A stretch of 64,000 nucleotides of DNA from Flavobacteriales bacterium UBA972 (GCA_002292855.1 DBBY01000038.1:1-64000), one strand, 5' to 3'. Shown: positions 26,162 to 34,808, counted from the stretch's first letter. Program-made: numbers and translations. The notes: generated by a model not told the origin, from the letters alone.

Positions 26162-27670
26162 TTAAAAACGGCGAAAACCCCGAAGCGCAGCCTTCCAGGC
26201 GCGTTTGGGATTATTGTCTGCGTCGATTAGGCTCCAGGTGATCGCGTCGTCGATGTCGTTGAGTTGCCAGATGAGGGTTCCGCTGCAAAAAGGACGGGCA
26301 CGGCGCTGGGCGCGAAGGGTGCGGCGAATGACCTTGGATTGCCAGCGCTGCGAGGCGTCGGCGAGCTCGTCGGTGGTGCCTCCGCGCCAAGCTTGTTCGC
26401 TGCGCAGGTAGCGCTCGAGCAGGCCGAGGCCCTTGTAGCTGAGCATGTAGGTGGCGGGATCGGCGGTCCAGCGGGCGCGGACCGACGGGCCGGGAAGCGA
26501 CGGAACGCCCCACTCGCTTACCATCGGGGCGACGCGGTCGGCGAGGACCGAGGTGGGCTGCTCGCCGTGCCAGACGCGCCAGTCGTGGTTGTCTCCGCGC
26601 ATAAAGTCATCGGGGCGGCCCCAGTTGCTCACGGGCGAGGAGGAGAGGTAGGCCCGGCCGGGCGCGTGTGCGGCAACGACCGAAGGAAGCAGTTCGTCAA
26701 AAATCCAATGGTTGTTGGCCCAAAGTTGGGCGGAGTCTGCGGGCGACATTCCGTAGGTTTTTTGCCAGCCCCAGGCGCGCCAGGCCACGTCGATTTCGTT
26801 GTTTCCGCAAAAAAGAACCACGCTGGGGTGCTCGGCCATGCGCTTCACTTGGTACTCGGCTTCGGCGCGGACCCAGGCACGAAACGTCGAATCGCCCGGG
26901 TACGCGGTCCCCGTGAAGGCGAAGTCCTGCCAGACCATTAGCCCGAGGCTGTCGCAGGTGCTAAGGAGCCGTTCTGACGGATAGCTTCCGCCCGCCCAAA
27001 ACCGCACGGTATTGCTCCCGGCTCGCCACAGTTCGATGAGGCGCTGGCGCAGCAGCTCCTCGCGCAGGGGGTCCGACGGAACCACCGCGTTGACGCCCAG
27101 CAAAAACTGAGGCCGACCGTTGACCTCGAGGTAAAAGGGACGCGCCGGGTCGTCGGTCACCAACCGCGAGTGGGTCAGGGCCCAGCGGTGCTGGGGCGCG
27201 AACTTCGTGCGGCCTCCGGCGGGGCGCGGACTCCATTCTACATAAATCAAGGGCCGGGCAATCGGGCCCTGGGGCTCTGTCAGACGGGGTGCAGGTGCTC
27301 CGGTGCGCACGGAACGCCGAGCAAAGTCCCAGCCAAACTCGACCGCCGGCTTGCGCAGGTGCTGGCTTAGGCGCAGGGGGTCGTTATCGGTCGGGTAGGG
27401 CATTGGGTCGGACTTCTGCCGCTCTGCCGCAAAGGCAAGTGGGTCTGGGAACAGGTAGCCCACGGAGTCTTCGGCCCGTGCTCCCTGCGGAAGGGGCAGT
27501 TCCATTGCCACAAAGGGACCCGGAACAAAGCCAATAGTATCCCATTGCTCGGATCCTTGCCTCTGGTAGATTACCCAGGCTGGTCCGTCAACTCGGTCGG
27601 CGACTAAGATCGACTGCCCGGCATAGCCCAATTGGCTCAGGGCCCAGGTTAGTATCAGTACCGGCGGCAT
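26162..27670 (-). CDS. Compact GH2 beta-mannosidase-like enzyme
   Basis: A 502-residue glycosidase with a signal peptide (about residues 1-17). The catalytic TIM barrel is clear: FLLGVNAVVPSD opens it, the acid/base Glu is in CGNNEID near residue 293 and the nucleophile Glu is in VSEWGVPSLPG near residue 387. Family GH2 beta-mannosidases are usually 800-900 residues with an N-terminal jelly-roll domain. That domain is replaced here by about 185 residues of weakly matching sequence, so the protein is compact. Man-beta-1,4-GlcNAc cleavage is inferred from the neighbours. Its start overlaps the cutC stop by 16 bases. Confidence 0.85.
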   Translation of the reverse strand: MPPVLILTWALSQLGYAGQSILVADRVDGPAWVIYQRQGSEQWDTIGFVPGPFVAMELPLPQGARAEDSVGYLFPDPLAFAAERQKSDPMPYPTDNDPLRLSQHLRKPAVEFGWDFARRSVRTGAPAPRLTEPQGPIARPLIYVEWSPRPAGGRTKFAPQHRWALTHSRLVTDDPARPFYLEVNGRPQFLLGVNAVVPSDPLREELLRQRLIELWRAGSNTVRFWAGGSYPSERLLSTCDSLGLMVWQDFAFTGTAYPGDSTFRAWVRAEAEYQVKRMAEHPSVVLFCGNNEIDVAWRAWGWQKTYGMSPADSAQLWANNHWIFDELLPSVVAAHAPGRAYLSSSPVSNWGRPDDFMRGDNHDWRVWHGEQPTSVLADRVAPMVSEWGVPSLPGPSVRARWTADPATYMLSYKGLGLLERYLRSEQAWRGGTTDELADASQRWQSKVIRRTLRAQRRARPFCSGTLIWQLNDIDDAITWSLIDADNNPKRAWKAALRGFRRF

Positions 27671-28329
27671 AGGTCAAGCATGGCAAGGGTTTCAGCCCGG
27701 TTGGGCAGGGGAGGTTCCTCGCGGTAGTCGAGCAGTGCGGCCGAGTGAATTTGATCGTATCCCGCCTCGAGGTAGCGTTGCGCATTGTGAGCGCGGATTC
27801 CGCCACCCGCAAGTACCTCAATGCGTCCCGCCGCCGCCTGCTTCAGTGCTTGCAGGGTTTCGATTGTAGTCGCTCCGAGTCCGGTCAGTATGCGGTCAAA
27901 TCCCCATTCCACGGCCTGCTCCATGGCCTCCAAGGGGTCGGCTGTGGCGTCAAAGGCGCGATGCAGTACCCGCTTTAGGCCTGCGGATGCTGCCAGCATT
28001 GACAGCTCGTTCAGGCGTTCGTCCAGGCGATTGGTCTTGTTCAAGGCGCCGACTACGATAAAATCCACGCCTTGATTGGCCAAGCGCTGCACTTCGTTCC
28101 TCATTGCGGACCATTCTTGGTCTGAGTAGATAAAGGATCCGCCGCGAGGGCGTAGCATGACCCCCAGCGAGCCGGAGTAGCTGCCTCGCACCCGGTCTAC
28201 GTCTTTGGCGCTGGGCGAAGTGCCGCCTTCAAGGGCTTCTGCGCAGAATTCAATTCGGGCTACTCCCCAAGATTCCGCCAAGGCGGCTGCTTGAGGGTCA
28301 AAGCAGGCGAGTTCAAGTAAGGCTGGCAT
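27655..28329 (-). CDS. cutC: CutC family protein
   Basis: A 224-residue TIM-barrel protein. It was named for copper homeostasis in E. coli, but that role is disputed and the true activity is uncertain. Family marks are LELACFDPQAA at the N-terminus, RIEFCAEALEGGTSPS, MLRPRGGSFIYSDQE, HRAFDA and DRILTGLGATT. The open frame runs 33 codons further upstream across the tRNA-Arg promoter; the ATG at 28329 gives the family N-terminus. Its tight coupling to a beta-mannosidase, opposite glycosylasparaginase and hexosaminidase genes, hints at a role in glycan breakdown, which is inference. Confidence 0.92.
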   Translation of the reverse strand: MPALLELACFDPQAAALAESWGVARIEFCAEALEGGTSPSAKDVDRVRGSYSGSLGVMLRPRGGSFIYSDQEWSAMRNEVQRLANQGVDFIVVGALNKTNRLDERLNELSMLAASAGLKRVLHRAFDATADPLEAMEQAVEWGFDRILTGLGATTIETLQALKQAAAGRIEVLAGGGIRAHNAQRYLEAGYDQIHSAALLDYREEPPLPNRAETLAMLDLCRRY

Positions 28330-28389
28330 CGGCCTGCAAATTCCGACATTATAACGACTCCGCAATAATGCAGATTTTGATTTTAGCTG

Positions 28390-28397
28390 TATATTTG
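28390..28397 (+). promoter_or_regulatory. Promoter -7 element of tRNA-Arg
   Basis: TATATTTG matches TAnnTTTG, 16 bases before the mature tRNA 5' end, and is identical to the octamer before tRNA-Pro. Confidence 0.55.
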
Positions 28398-28413
28398 TCG
28401 CCTCCAATAAAAT

Positions 28414-28487
28414 GGCCTTGTAGCTCAATTGAATAGAGCACTTGACTACGGATCAAGAGGTTTCAGGTTTGAATCCTGACAGGGTCA
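28414..28487 (+). tRNA. tRNA-Arg (anticodon ACG)
   Basis: Acceptor GGCCTTG pairs with CAGGGTC (two G-T pairs). The anticodon stem CTTGA/TCAAG encloses loop CTACGGA, giving anticodon ACG. The T arm is TCAGG-TTTGAAT-CCTGA. CCA is not encoded. The ACG anticodon would need A34-to-inosine editing by TadA to read CGU, CGC and CGA. Confidence 0.93.
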
Positions 28488-28501
28488 CTAAGAGACCGAA
28501 A

Positions 28502-28526
28502 CCCGCTGCACTGCAGCGGGTTTTTT
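28502..28526 (+). terminator. Rho-independent terminator after tRNA-Arg
   Basis: CCCGCTG pairs with CAGCGGG around a short loop, followed by TTTTTTC. It ends the tRNA-Arg transcript. Confidence 0.85.
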
Positions 28527-28558
28527 CTTGGATGCAACTAATTGTTTGGCCATACCGC

Positions 28559-29548
28559 TTAAAAAAGCTGTTCGATAGATCTACTCTTTAAACGATGAAG
28601 TGTACGACCCATAGCCTTGGAATCGCGCCCAAACTTATCCCTACTAATGTTCCACAAGCGGCAACCAATCCCGAAATCTATGGTCAGAACCGGTTTAGAA
28701 TCTATTAATACAGGATGCAAAGTTGCCCCAGCGGATACTAAAAACTTGGACTCGATGTTCCGTAATGCAGTATAAAACGGTCTGTGGAGAATCGTCGAAG
28801 AGAGCAGAGAAACTTCAAACGTCCCTCCCGGAATTGGAAGCAGTTGCCGGGCATCTTCGGGTGAGGCCGAATAATAGTATACGGGCAGCAGTAACCCCAA
28901 CTTGTATTTGAGTAATTCAAAACTTCGCACAAAACCGTGCGTTCGCACTTGAAACGTTGACGTTGTACCAATCCTACTCTGGGAAAGGCCCAAAAGAACG
29001 GAGTGGTACACGGGGTTTCCAGCCATAAAAATCATATCACGTTTTAGTCCCCAATATCTCGAGCGAACCCGCTTCATAGTCATTGGAATTTGGATAATCT
29101 GTCCTGAAAACACTGCACCGTTTGGACCCCCGACTTGCGAAGAAAGTTCCAGTGGTCCGTATTTTATAAAACTGGATACTTTTCTCGGCTGATGCGACTC
29201 ATAGGTGAATCCTAACTGATGGAGCACGTCCTTTGTATTGTAAGGTGATCCGAAGTCTACGTTGATTACCAATGAGGATAAGTCGGGTGAAACACTTACA
29301 TGGGTAAAGTTTAGTCCAAGGATGCCGCCCTCTTGATTAAACGTTGGATTTCCTAGCAATCCGTTTACCAAGCTAATCCCGATACGCGGATTTGTGCTCA
29401 TATCGTTTTGATAGTAGCAGTGTACGGTATCAAACGTGGCATTTTTGTAGCGTACAGGAATAGTTTTACTTGGTTGCTGTGCACCCAGCCGCACAGTATT
29501 TAAACTGAGTGCTATCGCCACGACTAACTTGAAAAGAAGTATTTTCAC
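28559..29548 (-). CDS. Secreted protein of unknown function in low-GC island
   Basis: A 329-residue product with a signal peptide (about residues 1-23, ending LGAQ). The rest is rich in beta-prone, aromatic and Ser/Thr stretches without membrane helices, and ends FGIGCRLWNIS... and a basic tail. No known motif was seen. Base composition is clearly more AT-rich than the flanks, and the gene sits between tRNA-Arg and the divergent gene at 29553, so recent acquisition is likely. It may be an outer-membrane or surface protein. Confidence 0.7.
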   Translation of the reverse strand: MKILLFKLVVAIALSLNTVRLGAQQPSKTIPVRYKNATFDTVHCYYQNDMSTNPRIGISLVNGLLGNPTFNQEGGILGLNFTHVSVSPDLSSLVINVDFGSPYNTKDVLHQLGFTYESHQPRKVSSFIKYGPLELSSQVGGPNGAVFSGQIIQIPMTMKRVRSRYWGLKRDMIFMAGNPVYHSVLLGLSQSRIGTTSTFQVRTHGFVRSFELLKYKLGLLLPVYYYSASPEDARQLLPIPGGTFEVSLLSSTILHRPFYTALRNIESKFLVSAGATLHPVLIDSKPVLTIDFGIGCRLWNISRDKFGRDSKAMGRTLHRLKSRSIEQLF

Positions 29549-29552
29549 ATCG

Positions 29553-30170
29553 TTGAAAGTACATCACTATCTGCCAAATTTTTGTGTAGTTCTCCTTTTC
29601 GTAAGCGGGCTTTTTTCCTCGTGCTCTGCCTACTTCTATGATCGGTGGACTACAGTTGAATTCAAAAACCGACCGGAATACTACCTGCCTGAGAAATCAG
29701 TTAAAGTAGATACGATCACCTACGAAATTTTTGACGCATTGAAGGGCATCAAATTGCCTCAAAATGTGAGAATTACTGATCAACACACGTTTAAGGGCGA
29801 CCGCAGGTCGTTAATCTTAGTTCGGTACATCACGTTTAAGGATCAAACGAAATGCGTCCTTGCGTATCAAATTAATTTTGAACGCCTCGTTTTTGGCGTG
29901 CCCAGTTTGACAGCCCTCGGCGGGGCCATTGATCTCGCTACATTAAACAGGCGAAACGATGAAGTATCGTTTACACTGATTGGACTGGGGCTGGATTTCA
30001 TCAGCTGGCTTCCCCTGCTAGCAGGCAATAAAGGACCGACCTTTATTGATTCCATGTTGCCTCTGGATGTCTCGAGTTATCCACTTTGGTTGCGAGACTA
30101 CCTCAAAATAAACTTAGAAATCAAAGATGGATTTCAACAAACAGGCACAGTCCTCTACTTCGTACGTTAG
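29553..30170 (+). CDS. Putative lipoprotein of unknown function in low-GC island
   Basis: About 205 residues from a TTG at 29553. A hydrophobic signal of some 20 residues ends in LFSSC, a plausible lipobox. A soluble region with many charged residues follows (an EYYLPEKSVKVDTITYEIF block near residue 42). A hydrophobic stretch near residues 120-160 may be a membrane segment. No ATG lies before the signal; another TTG at 29529 would overlap the divergent gene. It was not recognised. It diverges from the neighbour with four bases between starts, shares its low GC, and is probably part of the same acquired pair. Confidence 0.6.
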   Translation: MKVHHYLPNFCVVLLFVSGLFSSCSAYFYDRWTTVEFKNRPEYYLPEKSVKVDTITYEIFDALKGIKLPQNVRITDQHTFKGDRRSLILVRYITFKDQTKCVLAYQINFERLVFGVPSLTALGGAIDLATLNRRNDEVSFTLIGLGLDFISWLPLLAGNKGPTFIDSMLPLDVSSYPLWLRDYLKINLEIKDGFQQTGTVLYFVR

Positions 30171-30475
30171 TCGTTGTACCCTTTGAAGCAAAATACCTTG
30201 AATGCATGAACCAAAGCCTCATCCGCTGCATCGCCTCATTCTTGATTTGGTTCGGCCTAGGTAACTTGATTCACTGCGCCACCCAAGAGAGCTTCATAAG
30301 TACACCAATCTAGTCGCCCTCGCTAACTCTAGGGGGCTTAGAATTCTTGCTTCCAGCCGTGGTCAAGGGGAGCTAAAACGCGTTGGGTTTCGAAAAATTA
30401 ATCCAAGAAACAACGCCAAAGCGCGAGCCAATCTGAGCCAGCCCAACCAACGAGCCAACCTCGCCAAAGTCCCGC
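30171..30475. other. Gene-poor stretch, possibly decayed
   Basis: No supportable gene. A 35-codon frame at 30206-30313 begins like a signal peptide (MNQSLIRCIASFLIWFGL) and stops soon after HCATQES, so it could be the remnant of a lost lipoprotein gene. The right part (30421-30444) resembles the 3' end of the receptor gene at 30491-30514. No hairpin terminator or promoter was convincing. Confidence 0.4.
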
Positions 30476-32449
30476 CTATTCCCACTCCAAGCGCAAGCCA
30501 AACTTGAGCCAGCGGCCGGGCAAGGGAAGGTTGCCGTGGTCCATTACCCTTGCGTTGAGCAAATTCATTCCGTCGGCAAAGAGCAGGAGGTCTCCAAGGC
30601 GGTAGCTAGCACGCAAATCCACCGTGGTAAAAGGCAGGTAGGGCATTAATTCTCCTGTGGGCAGCCCATAAGAACCCGCTCGATCCTGACCCACCACCGT
30701 TAGGCCAAACTGCAAGGGCGAAGTCGACTCCATGGACCGCAGGGCAGAACTCCAGGTGAGTTGAACGCGGCGCACCAAGTAATCCAGCACATAAATCGAC
30801 TGGCCGTTCACGTCGCTTGCCTGGTGGCCTGCAAACTGGGCACGCGCGGACCAGGATCCGGCCAAGGTGCCGCTCACCTCAACCTCCACACCGCGAATGG
30901 CAACGTCTGTGACGTTATCGGCCTGCAATACTTGTGCGCCGTCAACGGTGCGGTAGATCCAGTCAATTAAATTGGTTCCGCGCCGCTCATAGGCAGTGAT
31001 TGCCGCTCCGCTAATGCCCCGTTGGGGCTCGCTTCTTCGGTTTATGCGCAGGCCCAGTTCGGAATTCCAAGCACATTCCGGCCTGAGGCCAGCAGACCCT
31101 TGGGCGCCACCCAAGCGGTAGTAGAGGTCGGTGAAGGTCGGCAGCCTAAAGCTGCGGTTGCTGCTTGCAATGGCCAAGCCCTCCCAGCCTCCTTTCTGCC
31201 AAAGACGCTGCCGGATGCCCAAATTCGGGAGCCAATCCAAGCCATAAGTATTGTTGGCGTTGAGGCGAAGGTCTGCTTGAATCGAGGTATGGCTGTTAGG
31301 CAAAAACTGGTAGGATGCAAAAAGCCCAGCATTTTGACGCGATTCAAAACGGGTAAAGCTTCCCCAGTTCGTCTCGACGGTGTCGGGCATCAGCTCCCCC
31401 AAAGCATTGCTCGTGATTTCGTCGTGGCGTGCGTCGGCACCCAGCATAAGATGCTGTGCTTTGCGGTCAAACCGCCAGGTAGCCTCGGTTCCATAGCTGC
31501 GGTTTCGGTGCACGTTAGCCCCAGAGTACCAGGTCGGGGTTAGGTTGGAGTCCGTCGCATGAATCCACCTTCCTGCGCTGTGGGGCACATAATACCGAGC
31601 ATTCTCGCGAAAGAGCTCAAATCGATCCAGGAGCTGCCGAGCATAAATTTTTGCCTCAAAGTTTTTAAACACATAGCCTGCGGACCCCGTAAGCGAACGC
31701 AAATGCTCAAACTGCTGGGGGTAGGCAAAGCTGTAAAATCCCTGGGCGCCAAACATTTTAACCGCATAGCCCACATTGAGGTAGAGCTCGCCTCGGTGGT
31801 CAAAACTTCGCACGGCCTTGAGGTAGGCCTGCCAAGTGGCAAAGTCGGTGTTGGGCGAGGCTCCGTCAGAGGCGGTGTAGGAGAGGTCCAGCCTCGATCC
31901 AAACCGATCGGTGCGGCGCAGCGGAACCCCTCCGGCTGCCCTCGTGTATCCAAAGGCTCCCGTCGAGGCGCTGGCGTATCCACGCCCACTGCGCGCATCC
32001 AGGGAGCGGAGTTCAACCACGCCGGCAAAGGCAAAGGGTCCGTAGCGGTAGGAGCCGCCGCTGGGCAAAACGGTAATCTCTTGAATTGCTTCAATAGGAA
32101 TCGGAAGTATGGCGCTGTGGTGCCCCGTTTGGGGGTCAGTGAAGGGAATGCCGTCAACCACCACATGCACTTGGTCAAAGGTGGAACCGCGCACCGACAG
32201 GTCAGACTGCAGGTCGTTGAGGCCGCGGCTTCGCAGGTCAAGGCTAGCGAAGTTGGCTTCCATGACCTCTGGGGCATGCTGCGCGGGCATGAGCGGCTTG
32301 AGCACAAGGGTTTGCGTGGCGTGGCCGATGTGTATCTTTTCTACCTCTACCGTGGGGAGTTGCTGCGATATTTTAAGGGTATCATTTGAAGCAGTTTGGG
32401 CCGCCAAAGTGGCTCCGCTCAAGACCAATGCAGCAAAAAAAGCATTCAT
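30476..32449 (-). CDS. TonB-dependent outer-membrane receptor
   Basis: A 657-residue outer-membrane transporter with a signal peptide (about residues 1-17). The plug domain contains LSVRGSTFDQVHVVVDGIP and ITVLPSGGSYRYGPFAFAGVVEL near residues 85-150. The remainder is a 22-strand barrel ending with aromatic LRLEWE. No carboxypeptidase-like N-terminal extension and no SusD partner are present, so it is of the BtuB/FecA kind rather than a polysaccharide SusC. The ligand cannot be read. I saw no cobalamin riboswitch upstream. The ATG at 32449 is chosen because it starts the signal peptide. Confidence 0.92.
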   Translation of the reverse strand: MNAFFAALVLSGATLAAQTASNDTLKISQQLPTVEVEKIHIGHATQTLVLKPLMPAQHAPEVMEANFASLDLRSRGLNDLQSDLSVRGSTFDQVHVVVDGIPFTDPQTGHHSAILPIPIEAIQEITVLPSGGSYRYGPFAFAGVVELRSLDARSGRGYASASTGAFGYTRAAGGVPLRRTDRFGSRLDLSYTASDGASPNTDFATWQAYLKAVRSFDHRGELYLNVGYAVKMFGAQGFYSFAYPQQFEHLRSLTGSAGYVFKNFEAKIYARQLLDRFELFRENARYYVPHSAGRWIHATDSNLTPTWYSGANVHRNRSYGTEATWRFDRKAQHLMLGADARHDEITSNALGELMPDTVETNWGSFTRFESRQNAGLFASYQFLPNSHTSIQADLRLNANNTYGLDWLPNLGIRQRLWQKGGWEGLAIASSNRSFRLPTFTDLYYRLGGAQGSAGLRPECAWNSELGLRINRRSEPQRGISGAAITAYERRGTNLIDWIYRTVDGAQVLQADNVTDVAIRGVEVEVSGTLAGSWSARAQFAGHQASDVNGQSIYVLDYLVRRVQLTWSSALRSMESTSPLQFGLTVVGQDRAGSYGLPTGELMPYLPFTTVDLRASYRLGDLLLFADGMNLLNARVMDHGNLPLPGRWLKFGLRLEWE

Positions 32450-32554
32450 AGGCCTATGTTCTTGAACTTCGACCACACCGCGCCATGCGAACAATAAATG
32501 AATTTACCCATTTTCATGCTTTAAAAAGGAGCCTAAAAGGTAGACTAGTTGGGA

Positions 32555-33238
32555 TCACTCCCGCTTCCCTAACCATTTCTGAATCAGCCAGTAGTGACCC
32601 AGTGCCAGCGCGTCGATTCCGACTAAGTACCAGGGCCAAGGACCGATGATTAAGGGGTTGTTCACCGCGGGTGGCGACAGGAGGAACTGGTAGTTGGCCC
32701 CGGCAAATCGATTGAGCAAAAATATAGGAACCAGTATGGCTTGATTGCCCCAGAAAGCACGTATCCATGCTCGGGCAGGTACCAACCAGGCTCCGCTGCG
32801 CAGGGCATAAAGCGGAATCAGTACTATGCTCACGTGCTGCACATAAAACTCCACGAGGTAGAGCGGGTGCGACCCAATTGGACTTGCTGGGGTAATTAGC
32901 GCATGCGCTCCGCCCGTAATACCCCAGAACGTGAGCGGCAGCAAAACCTTGGTGCTGCCGGTGGTGAGGTAAATTATGGCAAGTATGAAACTAATGGAGC
33001 AAAGATGCCCGGGCAGACTGACCGAAGTGCTCCATACTCCATTAATAATTTGGTGCGCATGCACTCCGAGGTAGAGTGTGGCAAGAGCATAGCCAAGAAT
33101 CCGTTCAATTTTGATGCGGCGTTGTTCTGCAGCATTCGACAATCGGGCGAGCGCAATAGCGTAGAGGGCAAAAAAAGCCATTCCGGCCCACCAGGTGAGG
33201 CTTAAAATACCAATGGGGTAGAAGGGGTCGGAATTCAT
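32555..33238 (-). CDS. TIGR02206 / YwaF-like integral membrane protein
   Basis: A 227-residue protein with about six to seven hydrophobic segments. The family pattern SVSLPGHLCSISFILAI and FWGITGGAHALITPA lies in the middle, and NYQFLLSPPAVNNPLIIGPWPWY in the last third. The family is conserved, and its function is unknown. It stands alone, 30 bases downstream of a lipoprotein gene on the same strand. Confidence 0.85.
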   Translation of the reverse strand: MNSDPFYPIGILSLTWWAGMAFFALYAIALARLSNAAEQRRIKIERILGYALATLYLGVHAHQIINGVWSTSVSLPGHLCSISFILAIIYLTTGSTKVLLPLTFWGITGGAHALITPASPIGSHPLYLVEFYVQHVSIVLIPLYALRSGAWLVPARAWIRAFWGNQAILVPIFLLNRFAGANYQFLLSPPAVNNPLIIGPWPWYLVGIDALALGHYWLIQKWLGKRE

Positions 33239-33268
33239 ACTGTGGAAACAAAAGTACAGGTAAGGAGT

Positions 33269-33955
33269 TTAGAATCCCGTGAGCAAAATAGCAAGGAGTC
33301 CTAAAACTAGCCCTAGAATGAGTCTCGCTCTGCGGTCGTAGAACCAATTGGGCATGCGAATTTCTGGAAGGTTCCTCTTCGCCCAACGGAACAGTAAGTA
33401 TCCGAGTACTAATCCAAGAATGCCTATGCCTAAAATAAAAATCTGTATGGGATCGTAATAGTAAAACATAAACAAAATTGACATAGTGCCAAGCACTAAG
33501 CTTAATATCATTAGAAGATATGAAAAAACGAGAGCGGCAATGGGGAGCCAAAGGGGTTTGGATTGGGAATTCGCTGCAGCATCCTGCAGCGCTTGGCCCT
33601 CAGGCTTGGGGTCCGCCGCCTCGTTGGGGACACTCCCCGATTCAGAGTACGTCTTAATGTTGAGTTCAGCAGGGTCTGTCGAATTGCTTTGATCGCTCAA
33701 GATTGATGCATCGAATTCAACGGAATAATTAGGATTTGCCGCTGGCTCAGACTCGATGGCGCCTGTAGGTTCGGTCAATAGGACTCTATTCTCTGATTCG
33801 AGCAATTCAATCTGTTCGGGGTTGGCAAGTTTGCCGCCAGGAACATCGCGCTTGACGGCCGCAGGGCCTAGTCGAAGTCCGTACTGGGAATCAAGCTGCA
33901 GGGAGCATGAGGCGAGAGCGAGAATGGCGGCGAGGTTTAGCGCATTACGCAGCAT
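33269..33955 (-). CDS. Lipoprotein with C-terminal membrane domain (paralog 1)
   Basis: A 228-residue product. The signal ends in lipobox LASC near residue 17. A low-complexity acidic linker (residues 35-130, rich in Glu, Pro, Ser and Ala) leads to a C-terminal part with three hydrophobic helices (about 135-165, 170-187 and 210-228). A lipid anchor combined with several membrane helices is unusual. The next gene upstream encodes a protein of the same architecture. Function unknown. Confidence 0.75.
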   Translation of the reverse strand: MLRNALNLAAILALASCSLQLDSQYGLRLGPAAVKRDVPGGKLANPEQIELLESENRVLLTEPTGAIESEPAANPNYSVEFDASILSDQSNSTDPAELNIKTYSESGSVPNEAADPKPEGQALQDAAANSQSKPLWLPIAALVFSYLLMILSLVLGTMSILFMFYYYDPIQIFILGIGILGLVLGYLLFRWAKRNLPEIRMPNWFYDRRARLILGLVLGLLAILLTGF

Positions 33956-34011
33956 GAGTTTTGGGTTTACGTTTTCAACTAAACAAAAAAGCCCGCTAAA
34001 GATAATTGCCT

Positions 34012-34755
34012 TTATGCCGACCGCTGCTTGGCCTTAAAGGGATTACGCGCCGCGCGCTTGGCCATCTTGTTCAAAAGACTGGCGTCTTTGATAACCCTGA
34101 TCAATTGAATGGCCACGAGCGGAAGAAGCACGAAGATTCCGACAAGCGCGGCAAGGATGCTGAGTTCTAACCAATTTAAAATGGCCGCAACCAGGCTCGC
34201 AGAGAGGGTAAGGGCCCAAATGTAGGTGGACTTGCTCGCTCGACGCATCTTGCCCAAGTAGTACCAATGCAGGCCAAAATTGAGTAAAAACCCAATGCCA
34301 AAAAAGAACATCAGCAGCACGGGAATCCCCCACATAATCCATGCTTTAAGGATGCTTGGCTCATCCATCGCGGCATCAATAGTAGGAGTCACTGAACTCG
34401 GACTTTCGGATTCTTGGATCAAGGCAGCCTGGTCCATGGCCTCCAATTCTTCGTTGGGCTCGTCGAGGTAGTCGTTTGCACCCACTGCGGGGTCTACCCA
34501 TTCGGGTAGTGTCAGGTGCAATGCCATGCCTTCGCCAACTAGAGCACTCTCTTGAGCGGACTCTTGCTCCTGATATTGGGCCGGTACTCCTGCCTTCGCA
34601 TTCGTGGCTTCAGATCGTGTACCGGCCTCGTTGTGCCTCCCTTGGTGAAGGTGCTGGAACTCAAAAGAAATCCCGCGCTGCGCATCTTTGGTAATGGAAC
34701 AAGAAGCGAGGACGGCGGCCGAAAGGGCCAGGGCGGTAAAAGGGAACGTTTTCAT
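34012..34755 (-). CDS. Lipoprotein with C-terminal membrane domain (paralog 2)
   Basis: A 247-residue product starting MKTFPFTALALSAAVLASCS, a clear lipoprotein signal. A polar linker of about 110 residues follows. The C-terminal domain has three hydrophobic segments (about 143-168, 180-200 and 203-222) and a basic tail ending AKRAARNPFKAKQRSA. It shares layout and the SITKDAQRG- or SLQLDSQYG-like sequence after the lipid cysteine with the neighbouring gene, so the two are likely ancient tandem duplicates. An earlier ATG at 34770 adds five residues and is less likely. Confidence 0.75.
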   Translation of the reverse strand: MKTFPFTALALSAAVLASCSITKDAQRGISFEFQHLHQGRHNEAGTRSEATNAKAGVPAQYQEQESAQESALVGEGMALHLTLPEWVDPAVGANDYLDEPNEELEAMDQAALIQESESPSSVTPTIDAAMDEPSILKAWIMWGIPVLLMFFFGIGFLLNFGLHWYYLGKMRRASKSTYIWALTLSASLVAAILNWLELSILAALVGIFVLLPLVAIQLIRVIKDASLLNKMAKRAARNPFKAKQRSA

Positions 34756-34808
34756 AAATAGTGGATACAAGGTCGCTCTATTTTGAGCGAAAATCCTAGC
34801 ATCAACCC

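Noticed and set aside
28330..28428. N-terminal extension of CutC
   Set aside because: It crosses the tRNA-Arg promoter and the tRNA 5' end and has no CutC sequence.
30086..30313. 75-codon plus-strand frame
   Set aside because: It starts inside the lipoprotein gene in another frame. Only a 35-codon part outside has a signal-like start, noted as a possible remnant.
30421..30514. Duplicated end of the TonB receptor gene or an attachment-site repeat
   Set aside because: Stretches at 30421-30444 and 30491-30514 are similar, but the match is short and interrupted, and neither resembles the tRNA-Arg 3' end. Too weak to call.
32450..32554. Cobalamin or other riboswitch upstream of the TonB receptor
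   Set aside because: No B12-box-like sequence or extended leader. The space is only 105 bases.
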